From Grammothele lineata (lineage: Eukaryota; Basidiomycota; Agaricomycetes; Polyporales; Polyporaceae), in contig NDFF03000067.1 of NCBI GenBank assembly GCA_002150815.3, positions 62,001 through 126,000 on the forward strand: 64,000 nucleotides of DNA, in the 5' to 3' direction. Shown here in pieces: positions 1-10,947 of the stretch. Position 1 is the stretch's first letter. Each line of letters begins with the position of its first letter. Below the pieces are notes generated by a model. It saw nothing but the letters and a program-made list of their open reading frames with translations, did no database searches and was not told where the DNA came from. The position numbers and the translations under genes are program-made.

Positions 1-2
1 AA

Positions 3-137
3 GTCAAGCGAATCAACTCCCTGGAAGACTGCTCTACTTTCCTCGGGCTCGAGCTCGTACCGGGAGGACTTTGAGGAAAGGCCATGGCGGAAGGCACCGT
101 GTGGGCGCCGCACGTCGTCGATACCCGCCAGTACCAG
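3..137 (+). pseudogene. possible coding remnant at window edge
   Basis: One reading frame starting at base 3 gives about 45 residues with gene-like codon choice, broken by a TGA at 72-74. It resumes with an ATG at 84 and runs to a plausible donor (GTAATA) near 138. It could be the damaged end of a gene lying left of the window, or chance. No family is recognised. Confidence 0.2.
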
Positions 138-3100
138 GTAATACACACCGAAATAGTTTCCTGAGATTCACGTCTGCATATACTAAATACAACGAAAACT
201 AGAAATCCGGTCTGGCGCTCAGACTGGGAATCGCTGCGAACTATGTTCTTCGGATTGCACGTGTGACGTTGCCGCTGGCTGAAACGCCCGAGTCTCCTGG
301 GTCTCGCCGACGACAGCCGGAGTAGAACGGGCGTTGCAATGCGGGAGCACGATCGGAGTGCGGGCGAGGCTGTTGCTTGACGAAGGGAGGCGCACTCTAG
401 ATTTGAGGCGCACGAGCTACCGCGACGTCAGTGTGCTGTATCCTTCTTCAAGTCAGCGTCCAGAGCGATGGGCATAGGCCCACGCGCCCGGGCTACCGCG
501 CGTGAGCAATCAGCTCTGAGCTAAAGAAATCTGACGCGTCGATGTCAGACACCTTGTCAAGATCGACTCGTGGTGGAGCGCGCGTGGAGGCAAAGTCCAC
601 CACCTCCCGCCCACCCTCAACCCACAGCACCCGTGGTCGCTCCTCGAAGCCACAAGGCGAGGCAATGGCGACGTACCTGAACGTCACCGCCGCCGCCGCG
701 TGTTATCGACCTTCTCGGGCTGGAGGCTCAAGCAGGGATCTAACTTCGCGCCGCGCGCCGCGCACGGCCCAGCGATCGGTGTGGTTTGACCTGCGGGTTG
801 CCGTAAGATGATGCCTACGCCCCCGCCGCACCCCGCGCCCCTCCGCGCGACCTGCGCAGAAGGGGCGCGGGGCCCGAGACACCTCGAACCTTCTGTGCGC
901 CCGCGCAGACACGCAGACGCGGGGCTGTGAGGCTGTCCCTGTATTCGAGGAAGCTTGCGGGAGATCGTTTACTTTGCAGCCCGTGCCGCACGCCCGCGCG
1001 GGGAAATCAGGAACGCCGGGACCCGGCGCACCGAGCAACTGCGAGCGTTTCGTTATGTTAGTGCGCCTTCCATGCGGGGCGGCCGACATCCGCCCTGCGC
1101 GCGCGTCCGAGTCGAAGGTCCGGATGCAGCGCGCCGCGGCGGCGTGCGCACGGGCACGCCGCCAGTACCTGTACCTTTCTTCCTGACCTGTATTAGGTTT
1201 CGGCTCGCCCGCACAGAACCCGGGGCACGGTATGTATCCTGTTCGCAACACGAAGTGTGTGGATAGGGAAGGCGCTGGGGATGGCGAATGGTTGTACTCA
1301 CTAGCGTTCTGTCAATCTGCGGCACCGATGTCTAGTGGACGGTGAGGCGCTGCGATCTAATCTTTAGCTCGCATCACTGCGCTCAGGCGCGGGTAGCTGG
1401 ATGCCTGAGGTGTAGGTCCGACCCGATGTTGCCGCGGCCCCCACGAGACGGAGCGCGACGTCAGCGGTCGCTCCGGGACAGTGCGCCGAGCCCTAAGTGG
1501 AAGAGGGCGCCTCGGGGATTCGAACCCAAGAACGCCACGATCCGTTCTCGTTGCAGCTGCGCGCGGGGGGGTATCACGAGCAGGCGCTCCAGCCGCAGGA
1601 ACGCGCGCCGGAAATCCTCCCGCGTGCGCCGGGCCCGGAAACCATTCAGTCGCGCGGCGCGCTCTAGAAACCGCGAAACCTCAATATGTGAAGGAATGTG
1701 AAGAAGGCGCAGGCCTTACTCGTCTTATCTTCATTGCGGTTCCGAACCTTGTTGGGAAAGGAATGTGACATACTCGAGAGAGAGCCCCAGGACGAGTCTG
1801 TACGCGACGACCACGGAGGCTCATGCTTCCCGGACTTCTGCGCGAACGGCCGCTGCTCCGCCAGGGCTTCGCGACGCAGGGTAGGAGCTGCTCGGGTTCA
1901 CAATGACGATCACTGTCGTGGGCGTATAGAAAGATACCCGCACGCCACAACGCCTTCGCGACTCGGGCGCGGGCAAAGTTTCGAAAGCCCCAGGCGCTGA
2001 GTGCGCCGCCGGTGGAAGCTTCGCGGGCGTGAAGGAGTGGGGGTCGTGCGCTCGCGCATATTGCTTCCGAAAGTTGGGATCCGGGCAAGGCCGCGCAACG
2101 GGCGCAGGTTACCTCACAAGCTACAGATTACACAGTCAGAGTTTGATACTAGGCCATGACGAAAGTGCGGAAAATGGTACAGACAGCATGAGTTCCGCGA
2201 GAAGAGGTCTGAGGTGGACGTCCTGTCAAGCCTAGATAGTAAGGCGGTGAGCTTCTGTGTACCTGGCAGTGCTCGTTAGAAAGTAGAGGCGGGCAGAAGA
2301 AGAACAAGGGGTGACGTCGGCGATATAGACAAGTAGCCTGCAGATGTCTTCGCTGTTTGAGGGCCTGCTTTGCGCGCGCTCGTCTCCAGACCCGTCCCAT
2401 CGCGCGCCGTCGCCTGGCCTGCGAATCGCGAATCGCGAACAGACGTGCGCCCCCGGGTCGGCGGAGGTAGAGGTGAGAACCTACATACCTGCGGCAGGAT
2501 GAACGTGACGGAAAACGCTCGCTCGTCGGGTGTCGTTGGATAGATAGCTGACCAGGCGTCCGAGTGGTAGCATTGTATCGCTGGGCTGTGCGCCGCTCCT
2601 TGATTGCGAAACAACCTGCATGCGAGCGCGCGAAAGAAAAGCCCATCTTCAAGAGAAGCGTTGCGCTGCGCTGAACTGCGCGTCGGGTGCGGTGCGTGAC
2701 GCGAGGACAAAGGAAGGAGAGCAAATGCGTGCGGTGTTGCTGCGACGGAAGTGCGCTGACGTCAAGGATCGAAGGAAGGACGCAACGCGACGGGCGTCTC
2801 CTCTCCGCCCTTGGAAGGGGCGCGAAATTCGCGAATTGAATCGCGCTAGCTGAGGAATTCGTGTTTTGATCTCTCGCCATGTCGGACCCCGGGCCTCCCA
2901 CAGATCTTGAGCCACGCCTCCTCTTGCGCACCAGCGTTGCCTTCGACCTCGTCTTCTAACCCGAGTCCCCCAGCCTCTCGCTTCGCGGCAGGGACAGCGT
3001 TAACGTTACGAGTCTGCCTTGGACGCTCGACCTTACTCTCAGCTGCTTCACGGACCACGATTCCCCCAGGCCGACAACACACTCGCCTGTGAAGTAGTAC

Positions 3101-3286
3101 CTGCATCAACCCCCGGTCCTGCGCCACCGTCTCTGTCCTCGACTAGGTACGTAACCTCCGACTCCCCGTCCTCGTCGCGTCCACCCCAATGTCTGCTTAA
3201 CCTCCCCGACACTCCCCCTACGCCAGACGCCTCTTCGCCGCGACCCTCGCACCCGCTTCCTCTCACCCATCCCAGACGCTCCCACC
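138..3286. other. no secure gene
   Basis: About 3.1 kb of GC-rich sequence without a convincing gene. Open frames on both strands are Arg/Pro-rich and lack domain signatures. A 64-codon minus-strand stretch at 493-687 has balanced composition but starts at GTG and has no recognisable homology. A T-arm-like sequence lies near 1515-1530 (see rejected items). The last 400 bases are C/T-rich and probably form the promoter and 5' leader of the caspase-like gene that follows. Confidence 0.5.
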
Positions 3287-5266
3287 ATGGTGAAGGTCGC
3301 CCCCCGCATCACCCTCCGCCGTCGCTCGACGCCCAAGCCCGAGCCTACCGCTCCAGAAGACAAGTTCGCGCTGCTCATCGGCGCGAACTACTCGAGCGCG
3401 CCCAAGGACTCGGAGTACCCCCCGCTCCGGCGCGCGTGCGAGGACACGAAGGAGTTCCGGAGGTTGTTGATAGGTACGTCGCTGCCGCTGTTATCGAAGG
3501 GCTGCTGGGGGAGCGCATCGTGCTTACACCCGTGCCCGCTACCGCGCAGAGAAGTATGGGTACCTCCTTCTCTACTCTCCCCGCTCTTCTCTCTTCCCTA
3601 CTCTCCTCCCCCTCGCTTCCATACGTCCGTATCACAACCTAACTCCCCTTCCCCTCACTAGTCGTCATCCCCGTCGATCACGTCCGGCACGCCGGCACCG
3701 ACGTCAACACCACAGGACGCCGTATGATCATCGACAACGAGCTGCGCCGGCGGCTCGTCGACGCGCTCCCCATCGGCGCGCACCTCGCCGCCATCTTTGA
3801 CTCGTGCCATTCGGGCACCATACTCGACCTCGACCACTACCTCTGTATCAACATCTACTTTCCGTAGACGAGCCCTAGGTTTAGGAGGTACAGGACGCTG
3901 TGGCAGCGGGTGAGGAGACGGGATGGGCAACGTGAGTGCTGTTTTTGATTTTCTGTATGTGGACGCGGTCGTGTGGGTGCGAGGGATCGGCGCGGCGATG
4001 CACGGCGCGCGGTTCGCGGTTCCGGGTCAGCGGAGGCTATATGCTAATTATCTTGCGGTGCGCGGGGCAGACGTGAGCCAATCCGGGGTACGGGTCATCA
4101 CGAAGAGGCACTCGCATCCCGATAGCCTCGAGCAAGGCACGAACGGAAGCTCGTCTTCTCCACCCGGCCGGTCGCGAGGTGAGTTCCCGACCTCCCGAGC
4201 CAAACTTCAAATCTTATCGCGTCTATCGCCGGTCCCCTTCCCCTTCCCTCTCTTTCCCCAACGCGCTTGCTCACGCACCTCATCTCGTACAGAAAACTCC
4301 ACCGGGGTATGTCGCGTATGCATCTACCAACGCCGCCGCGTGAGCGACGCCGAGGTCGAAGTCGTCAACACCTCCGTGGGCCCAGCAAAGGCAAGCGCCG
4401 CTACTCGGTCCGGAGCCGCCGCTCGTCCGTCCGCTAGGGCACTGCCCAGCTTCAAGCTTACGGCCAGAGCCGGAGCCTGAGTCTGTCCCAGGTTGTTGAG
4501 GGCGAGGCGGGCCCGTCGTCGATGTCGCTGTCGCTGTCGATCGCGGAAGGCGAGAGAGAGGAAGGGGAAGAGGGGAAGAGGAGGTGTTCGGGTTCGAGCA
4601 GCGGCGTGCGTCGCCGACGTCGATGGGCGAGAGCCCGTGTCATGGGTTTTGCAGTATGGCGGAGAAGCCGGAGGCGGGTGCGACGGTGGTGCGTGACTCG
4701 TCTCTGCTATGTGACCTTGTTCTCGTTCTTGGAGGAGGCTGATTGGGTGTTAGCTGTCGATCTCGTCATGTCAGGGGTCGCAGCAGACGGAAAGTTCGTT
4801 CACTCAGTGGTTTATCGAGATCTTGAGTGTGCATCGTCCCCACTAGAGCTCTCGTTTGGAGTTGCTACACGACCTCACGTGAGTCCCACGCGCATATACC
4901 CCGGCCAGAGTCCAGGTCTCGCTGACGTTGCCTCACAGGTACAAAACGTATGAGCACTCGGAGGAAATACACAATTTCGCGCAGAACCGCAAGCTCAGCT
5001 GGAGGCACAAGCACAAGCATGAGCCGTCCCCGTCCACCGCCTCTGTTTCCGCCGCGAGCGATGCCACGGCCGAGAGCGGGGCCGCATCGACGCTCGCGGA
5101 GCGCCCGCACGGTCCGGGCGGACAGCTGGAGCCCGCCGCTGCCGCTGAGGGGGGCCACCCGCTGGACTTGTGCGACCTCGTGAACGTGTCGGAGCCGCAG
5201 TTGGGCGCGCACCATAGGATTGTCAGTTTATGGCCTTTTTTGTGCTACGTTGGTTTCGAGTGCTGA
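3287..5266 (+). pseudogene. caspase-like (C14) gene, degraded copy A
   Basis: First of three tandem caspase-fold genes. The first exon (3287-3473) carries the opening strand (ALLIGANY) and the end of helix 1. A later exon keeps the Cys motif DSCHSGT at about 3804-3824. Compared with intact copies B and C, the central part holding the catalytic His (YAGHSTQ there) is absent: only a trace reading EKYG survives around 3547, inside a CT-rich stretch. Further lesions follow. TAG at 3865-3867 stands where the reading frame otherwise continues to a donor at 3932. The frame shifts inside a GA-rich tract near 4551-4590, between the SLSLSQ-type segment and the SPCHGFC segment. A second in-frame TAG lies at 4844-4846. 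The C-terminal part (VSEPQLG) is still readable to 5266. Most likely a pseudogene; a shortened product cannot be excluded. Confidence 0.7.
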
Positions 5267-8200
5267 GGGGTTTTGACAGGATCTTTCCCAGCCCATCCAG
5301 CTGTGACTTGGGTTTCTTTTTTCGTGTTCTTCACGCGCCCCTTGAGCCTTCGAGCCAGCCTCGCCTTCTCTCTAACTTATCTATCGTCGACTTAATCACG
5401 ACTTCTTGCTGCTGCTTCGATCCCATCGTATTGCGTACACACATCGCACATCACGCACCAGCTCCTATATACTGAGGCCCGCCTCCACGTCGCTATGCTC
5501 TCGTCCCGTACGAGTCCCTTATCGCTCAAATTAATGTACAACACTCGCTTTCCAGCACACGCGCCATACCTCTATTTCTCTCATAATCTCTACGCACATG
5601 TAAATACCCGTGACCACATTCTGTCGCTCTAGCACCGCTCTGCGGTCGCCTCCTTGTATATTTCACATCTTCAAGGCGGGCCCCGGCTGCGCATGCGTTG
5701 CCGACACGGGCGCCAAACATGTTGAATCCTTGGCCCCTGACCACTACCACACCACGTCGACTGCGTGTCCCCTCTATCCCCTATTGCTTCCTCTGGATCC
5801 TCCGCGCGCTACCGCTATGCCGTTCTCTGGATGTACGTCCGTTGTCTGTACTGCGTTCTTGCCGCACTGTGCGGCTCCGCTGCCGCGGGGTGATCCGACC
5901 GCTTGGACTCGGATCTGGAGGTAGTCTTCTAGGGAATCTGGACTGCGCGCGGCTCCGAGGGACACCGCCGCCCCCTAGTGTATCCTCGTCTGCGCCCGCT
6001 TGCGAATCAAGGGTCTTCTGCTGTGTCTTATCCGTGGGTGGGGCTTTTCGGTTCCGGGATGGGCAAGGGAACCGGTTCGGAGGTTTCGGCAGTGGGCGCG
6101 CCGCCGGAAGGCATCTGGCAGGTCTGCTGTGAGGCAGGATGCGCTGTTTGCAGTGAGTTCGTATGGGGCTGACTCATGCTTGTTCTTCGGCAGGACCGTC
6201 TGTCGGGACACCTCGGACGCTAGAAGACTGAAGGAAGGACTCTGCGATGATGGGCCGCGTTGAATCCAGCTGCTGGTATGTTCGTCCGAGCTCCCAAGCC
6301 AGTTTCCGCCAGAGGCAGAACGTCCGGCTCGCGCACCATTGACGATTGAATGGCGGGCCGCGTGGCACGAGGCTCAAATAGCACCGAAGGTCTTCGACGA
6401 CCGAGCGCGACGACGACATTATTGGTGCCACCCAAGTTCATCGGCCTCGTCTCGAGCGTACATCCGCATACGCAAACGCCGGTCGCCGTGTACACGACCG
6501 GTACATACAAGAATGGAAGATCGCTCTTGTTTCGACAACTTTGCTTTTGAACTCGCGATGCGCACCGTACGTGATCTGTGATTTCGACGTGGGGAAGGCG
6601 GGGGAGGGGCGACGGCCGTGCGTGTGCGGACAGAGGAACGCGCACGTACGGTCATTGCTCTGGAACCGCTCGTGCCGACCCGCCCGGGCCGGTGTGTGTG
6701 GGCGTTGCGTCGTCCGCCCGGGCGGGCAGCGGTGAGGCGGAGAGCTGCGCTGCGCTACCGCTGCTCGAGCTGGGGGGATGCGGACACAGGAATGTGCGCA
6801 TACGGCCACCGATCTGCATATGCCGACCCGTCGGGGTGCTCGGACTCGGATCTTGCGTCGCCCGACAGGTCGGGAAAGATTGGATTGGGGCAGTGCGCTG
6901 TTAGAGCTGGAAAGCAGTCCGTGGAAATGTGCATGTGTGACGGGCGAGCGAGTAGGTGATTGTGCAGTCTATGCATTGAGTAAAGACTCCGATCGCATCG
7001 TACGCAGACATACGCACCGTGATACCGATGCCGGATGCTGCGACGGAGGCTGTCCATCGTTGCCGGGGGTGCTCGCCGTGCGGATAGGGGTCACGTTGGC
7101 AATTTAGCGGAACAGCACCGTTCTATGTCTGACGGCGAGAGAGATCGCGCACACTCTGTGCTTCATTCACGTCACTCGACCTTTGCACTTTGGGGTAAGT
7201 GTCTTTGGGACTGGCCGCAATCTTACCTGAACTGGCGCACGAAGTGGAGACGGCCGCTGTGTCCGGGAGGGCAGGGGAGCGGCGGAAAGGGGGGCGTAGG
7301 GGTGTTCTTTGGGCCCTGCGTAATGTTCACCATCTCTGGCAAGGCAGTCACTACTGCCTTGTCAATTCAATTCTCTCGTCATTCGCGCGCCACGAAGGTC
7401 ATCCGATTCCCCTTCGGGGGTGCAAGTGCGGGGAGCGGAACAGGTATAGGCTACAGGTTGTGATAGGCCGCAGTTGCGATAGTCACGTTGCTTCCGAGCA
7501 CACTGAGCGTGAATGCGTATCCAAGGACGCCGTACGGAAACGGTGCCGCTCCTTACGCTCCACCCATCGCCCGTATGCTCGCCTCGTTCCATCTCTGTGT
7601 TGTGCTTGACTGGCGGGGTTCTGCCCGGTTCTAGACCCGTACGATGCTGCGGTGCAAGCCTTATCGACTGCGCTGTCCTTGGACCCGGGTCACTCGGAAC
7701 GCGAGCGTAAGCCTGCAGAGTTGGTGGTGGCGTGTACACCGCACACAGCCTAGACGTTTCGTATGATTGTGCCGGCGGACCAAAATGTCATTCCAGTTAG
7801 CTCCAACCCCCCCTTCCCCCGCCAGTGAGTCACTAGGGACCCACATATACTGATCTCCACAACACTCTCCATTCTCCAGCTTGGTTCTCGCCTGACAGAT
7901 TTTGAAATACGATCACCCCGCGGCCCTCCTCTACTACGCATGCGCAGCGTTTTGCCGGCTGTCCTAGACGCCTCCGCACAGCCAATGAACGACAACTCCT
8001 TCTTCAAGACATGCTCGTCAACCCCCGAAGGTCGCGTATAGCGGTCGCCGCACAGGCACTTAAAGCACTCGTTGGAGCCGAAGGCATGAAGGCAATGTCG
8101 TGTCCCGCCGCCGCTGACCCAGAGCGCGTACAAGGATGCCCAGAGGGCTGAAGGTCCACTACGCATGGGCTCTTGGCCAAGTTCAATGAAATTGCTAGAG

Positions 8201-8795
8201 CAGGCTCTCCGGGTAGGAGTCGGGAGCCGATAAGCACCGGCCTTCCGAGAGCAGAGAATGAGGCTGTATGTGTCTCATTGACTCAATCAGCATGGATTGC
8301 TAAGTACTTCGCCTCGGCTCCGTGTAGGTTTTGCACCCCACTGGCCGGTAACAGTATTAAACGTGCAAAATGTAAAATCTACCTACCTATTGGAGCCGCC
8401 GGAGCGTTGTCATCAACCTGAAGAGGTTATATGATGTTAAAGGCGACGGGTTTTCCCGAAAAACATAATACGTTTTTGAGTGTGGGAGTATTGACGTCAT
8501 TAATAAGCGCGTGCTTGAACGCTAGTGCGTGCCGTCCGCGCCCAATGATCTCCTTCAGGTTTCCATACAAGCTACAGGATATCCGAGCCATGCTTCACGC
8601 GTATCGACCCGCTCGTATACACTGCCTCTGCGCTGCTCATTCATCACGCTCTAACCCGGGCCTTCATAAAAAGGATTATGGCGGGGGTTCTCTCTCATTC
8701 TCCCCATCTCCCATCTGGCTGTCGGTCCAGCGCGAGATATCCCCTACTCTCCTGCCTACCTCACCCCCCCTTCTCTGCAGGCCACACAACCATAC
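5267..8795. other. intergenic, partly duplicated 3' flank
   Basis: No gene identified in 3.5 kb. Blocks between about 5670 and 6650 resemble, in the same order, blocks at about 11280-12200 behind caspase copy B. Examples are the shared run around 5712-5745 versus 11290-11318, and 6560-6590 versus 12110-12130. The segment downstream of the caspase gene was therefore duplicated along with it. A full CRE-type palindrome TGACGTCA lies at 8492-8499, about 300 bp upstream of copy B. Confidence 0.5.
8665..8674 (+). promoter_or_regulatory. TATA-like box of caspase copy B
   Basis: CATAAAAAGG lies about 130 bp before the start codon. The paralogue C has a matching TATAAGGATT at the same distance. Confidence 0.45.
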
Positions 8796-10947
8796 ATGAA
8801 CTCTTCTACCAGCTGTAGCTCTTCACCATGCGAACGCGCGCCCGTACGCAGGGCCCTCATCATCGGGATCGCCCTCTACAAGAACTCGGCGGGGGCCGTG
8901 GCCAAGCTAAACACCCCGCACGAGGACGCGCGCAATTGGCAGAAGTTCCTCATTGGTGAGCACGGCACGGCACGCGTAAAGCTATCTCATGCTCATGTTT
9001 GTGTGGTCTTCGCATCCCTCCTCAGACAAGAACGATTACTGCGAGGATAACACCACTCTGATGCTCGATGAGGAGGGCTGGCCTCTCCAGCCGACGAGGG
9101 AGAACATCGTTTGTATCACCTTCATCTTAACACCCTTCTGCTCTGATTACACGTAAGCAGGTTGTCGAGATCAAGACGCTCGTCAATGGTGCTCAGGCAG
9201 GCGATCGGCTAGTGTTTTATTGCAAGTATCCGCCTCTCTTCCCATCCATTCATCGTGATCAAACGTACCTCCCCCTTCCCCCATCCTCCTTTGCACGCGG
9301 CACATTATTAGATGCCGGACATTCTACCCAATATAAGTGCAGGCGTAACACCGAGGACGACGGTCTGGATGAAGGTATATTTCCAATGTACCTTTAGCGT
9401 CGACTTTCTCACTTAGCCCAGCGTCTGCCACAGCGATCATGCCGAGTGAGGGGAGGGATATCCTCGACAACGTGCATCTTCATCTCCAGCCCGACTCATC
9501 TCGCCATGAGCTCATGCCTGGTGTTCTATAGGAGCTGCGGAGGCTCATGGTGGAACCTGTCCCTGTCGGCGTCTGCCTCACTGCCATCTTCGACTCTTGC
9601 CATTCGGGCACGTTGCTCGACCTCGACCATTACAGGTGCAACGAAGTTAAGTTCGATTTTCCCAAGAGAGCTATGCTCAACTGCACGCTCAAACGAGCCT
9701 CTATCCGTACGTCACGCCTCCTCCTCGTGTTTTGATACCGTCTATAACTTATCCGGATATCCGACCAAATAGCGAAAGGGGATGCCTTCCGTTCTCGAAG
9801 CTGCATGCAGATAGCCGCCAAGGAGAACGCATTCCCTGCGTCGTGTGGTGCGCCACTCCCCTCACACTCCTACCCATTTCTAATCACGCTCCACTTCTTA
9901 GAAACACCCGCCGAACATGATCTCCAGCCTGCAGTACGAATCTATGAGCGCAAGCGCAAGAGCCACGACGTCGTCTTCGAGCGCGACACCGTTCTCGATG
10001 CCTCCTCCGGCACCGGCCCCAGGCGCGCCGTTCTCCAACACAGGTCGACGCTTGAAGTCGTGTCCCGTCGTCTCTGCAGCACATTCAGCGACGACGCTAA
10101 GGAGCCGCATCGAACATTCTCGCTCAATACCTTGACGGCGTCCCTCGGCAGTGTCGCGGAAAAGGCGGAGAAGCTCGCTGTTGGCACGGGGAGGTTCCTC
10201 CTCGATGGGGTGTTTTGTGCGGCGCCAGAGGACATGAGCGTCTTCGACGGGGCAGCGCTGAACCGCACTCAATGCGATGGAAAGTGCAAGCCAGGTTCGA
10301 AGACGAAAGCGCATGTAGTGAGTGCTCTTGTGTACCCATTTCACACATGTTTCTCAGATACGTTCTACTCAGGTCTCGATCGGGGCGTGTAACGACCCCC
10401 AGATGTCTTGGGAGAGCAAGAAGGGAAATTCGATGACGAAGGTTAGTGGCTCAATAGTGTTCTTCCCTGTGAGCACGACTTATAAAGTTGTTAATCACTA
10501 GTGCCTCATTGCAACACTCTGTACGTATAATTTACTTTGTATCTTGTACAAGAAGCGCAAATCTGACTGAGGTGATCGGCAGCCGCCAACCCGCATCTCC
10601 CCTACCGCGAACTGGTCGAGGACGTAGGGTACACATATATCCAAGAGTTCACCATCGCACCTTGCTGACTTTCCCACCCAGGAACGCGATCTACAAGTCT
10701 ACCACCGTCCCACTCCGGTGCTGGCACAAGAAGCGTATGGATGCATGGCACGCAAAGGGCGCGCCTGCGGACCAGAAGCCGGTGGACATAGGCAGTGGCT
10801 CCGAGCCTCAGGTGAATATATGCGCCCTGGTAGGATCGCAATAGGAGCAGTGGCTAACGGGAGTGCTGTTCCGCGCCAAAGCTTGGGAGCATGAACCATT
10901 TGGTTGGTCTCTTTTTACATCCTCCTCAAGGTGAAAAGAGTTGCTGA
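8796..10947 (+). CDS. caspase-like peptidase (C14), copy B
   Basis: Predicted 466-residue cytosolic caspase-fold protein in 13 exons: 8796-8955, 9026-9108, 9161-9221, 9312-9374, 9434-9471, 9532-9706, 9773-9847, 9902-10317, 10373-10441, 10502-10520, 10583-10628, 10682-10811, 10882-10947. All phases agree and there is no internal stop. The N-terminal half holds the p20-like core: [13 protein letters not shown], then a VFYYAGHSTQ motif with the catalytic His, then [15 protein letters not shown] with the catalytic Cys. The C-terminal half is longer than the domain and holds conserved blocks ([26 protein letters not shown]) shared with copies A and C. Intron 3 starts with GCAAGT, so it is a GC-AG intron where copy C has GTGAGT. 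Related fungal proteins are called metacaspases or caspase-domain proteins and cut after basic residues; activity here is inferred from the intact dyad. Confidence 0.85.

Noticed and set aside
1500..1580. Possible tRNA on the minus strand (GGTTCGAATCC-type T-arm)
   Set aside because: Only the B-box-like T-arm is present. No A-box, D-arm, anticodon arm or complementary acceptor stem could be folded within 100 bases upstream on that strand.
2149..2931. 260-codon open frame on the minus strand
   Set aside because: Arg/Ser-rich composition, no domain, no splice-consistent neighbours; typical chance frame in GC-rich DNA.
6755..7057. Cys/His pattern suggesting a zinc finger on the minus strand
   Set aside because: Spacing of Cys and His does not fit C2H2 or other common fingers, and the frame is otherwise random.
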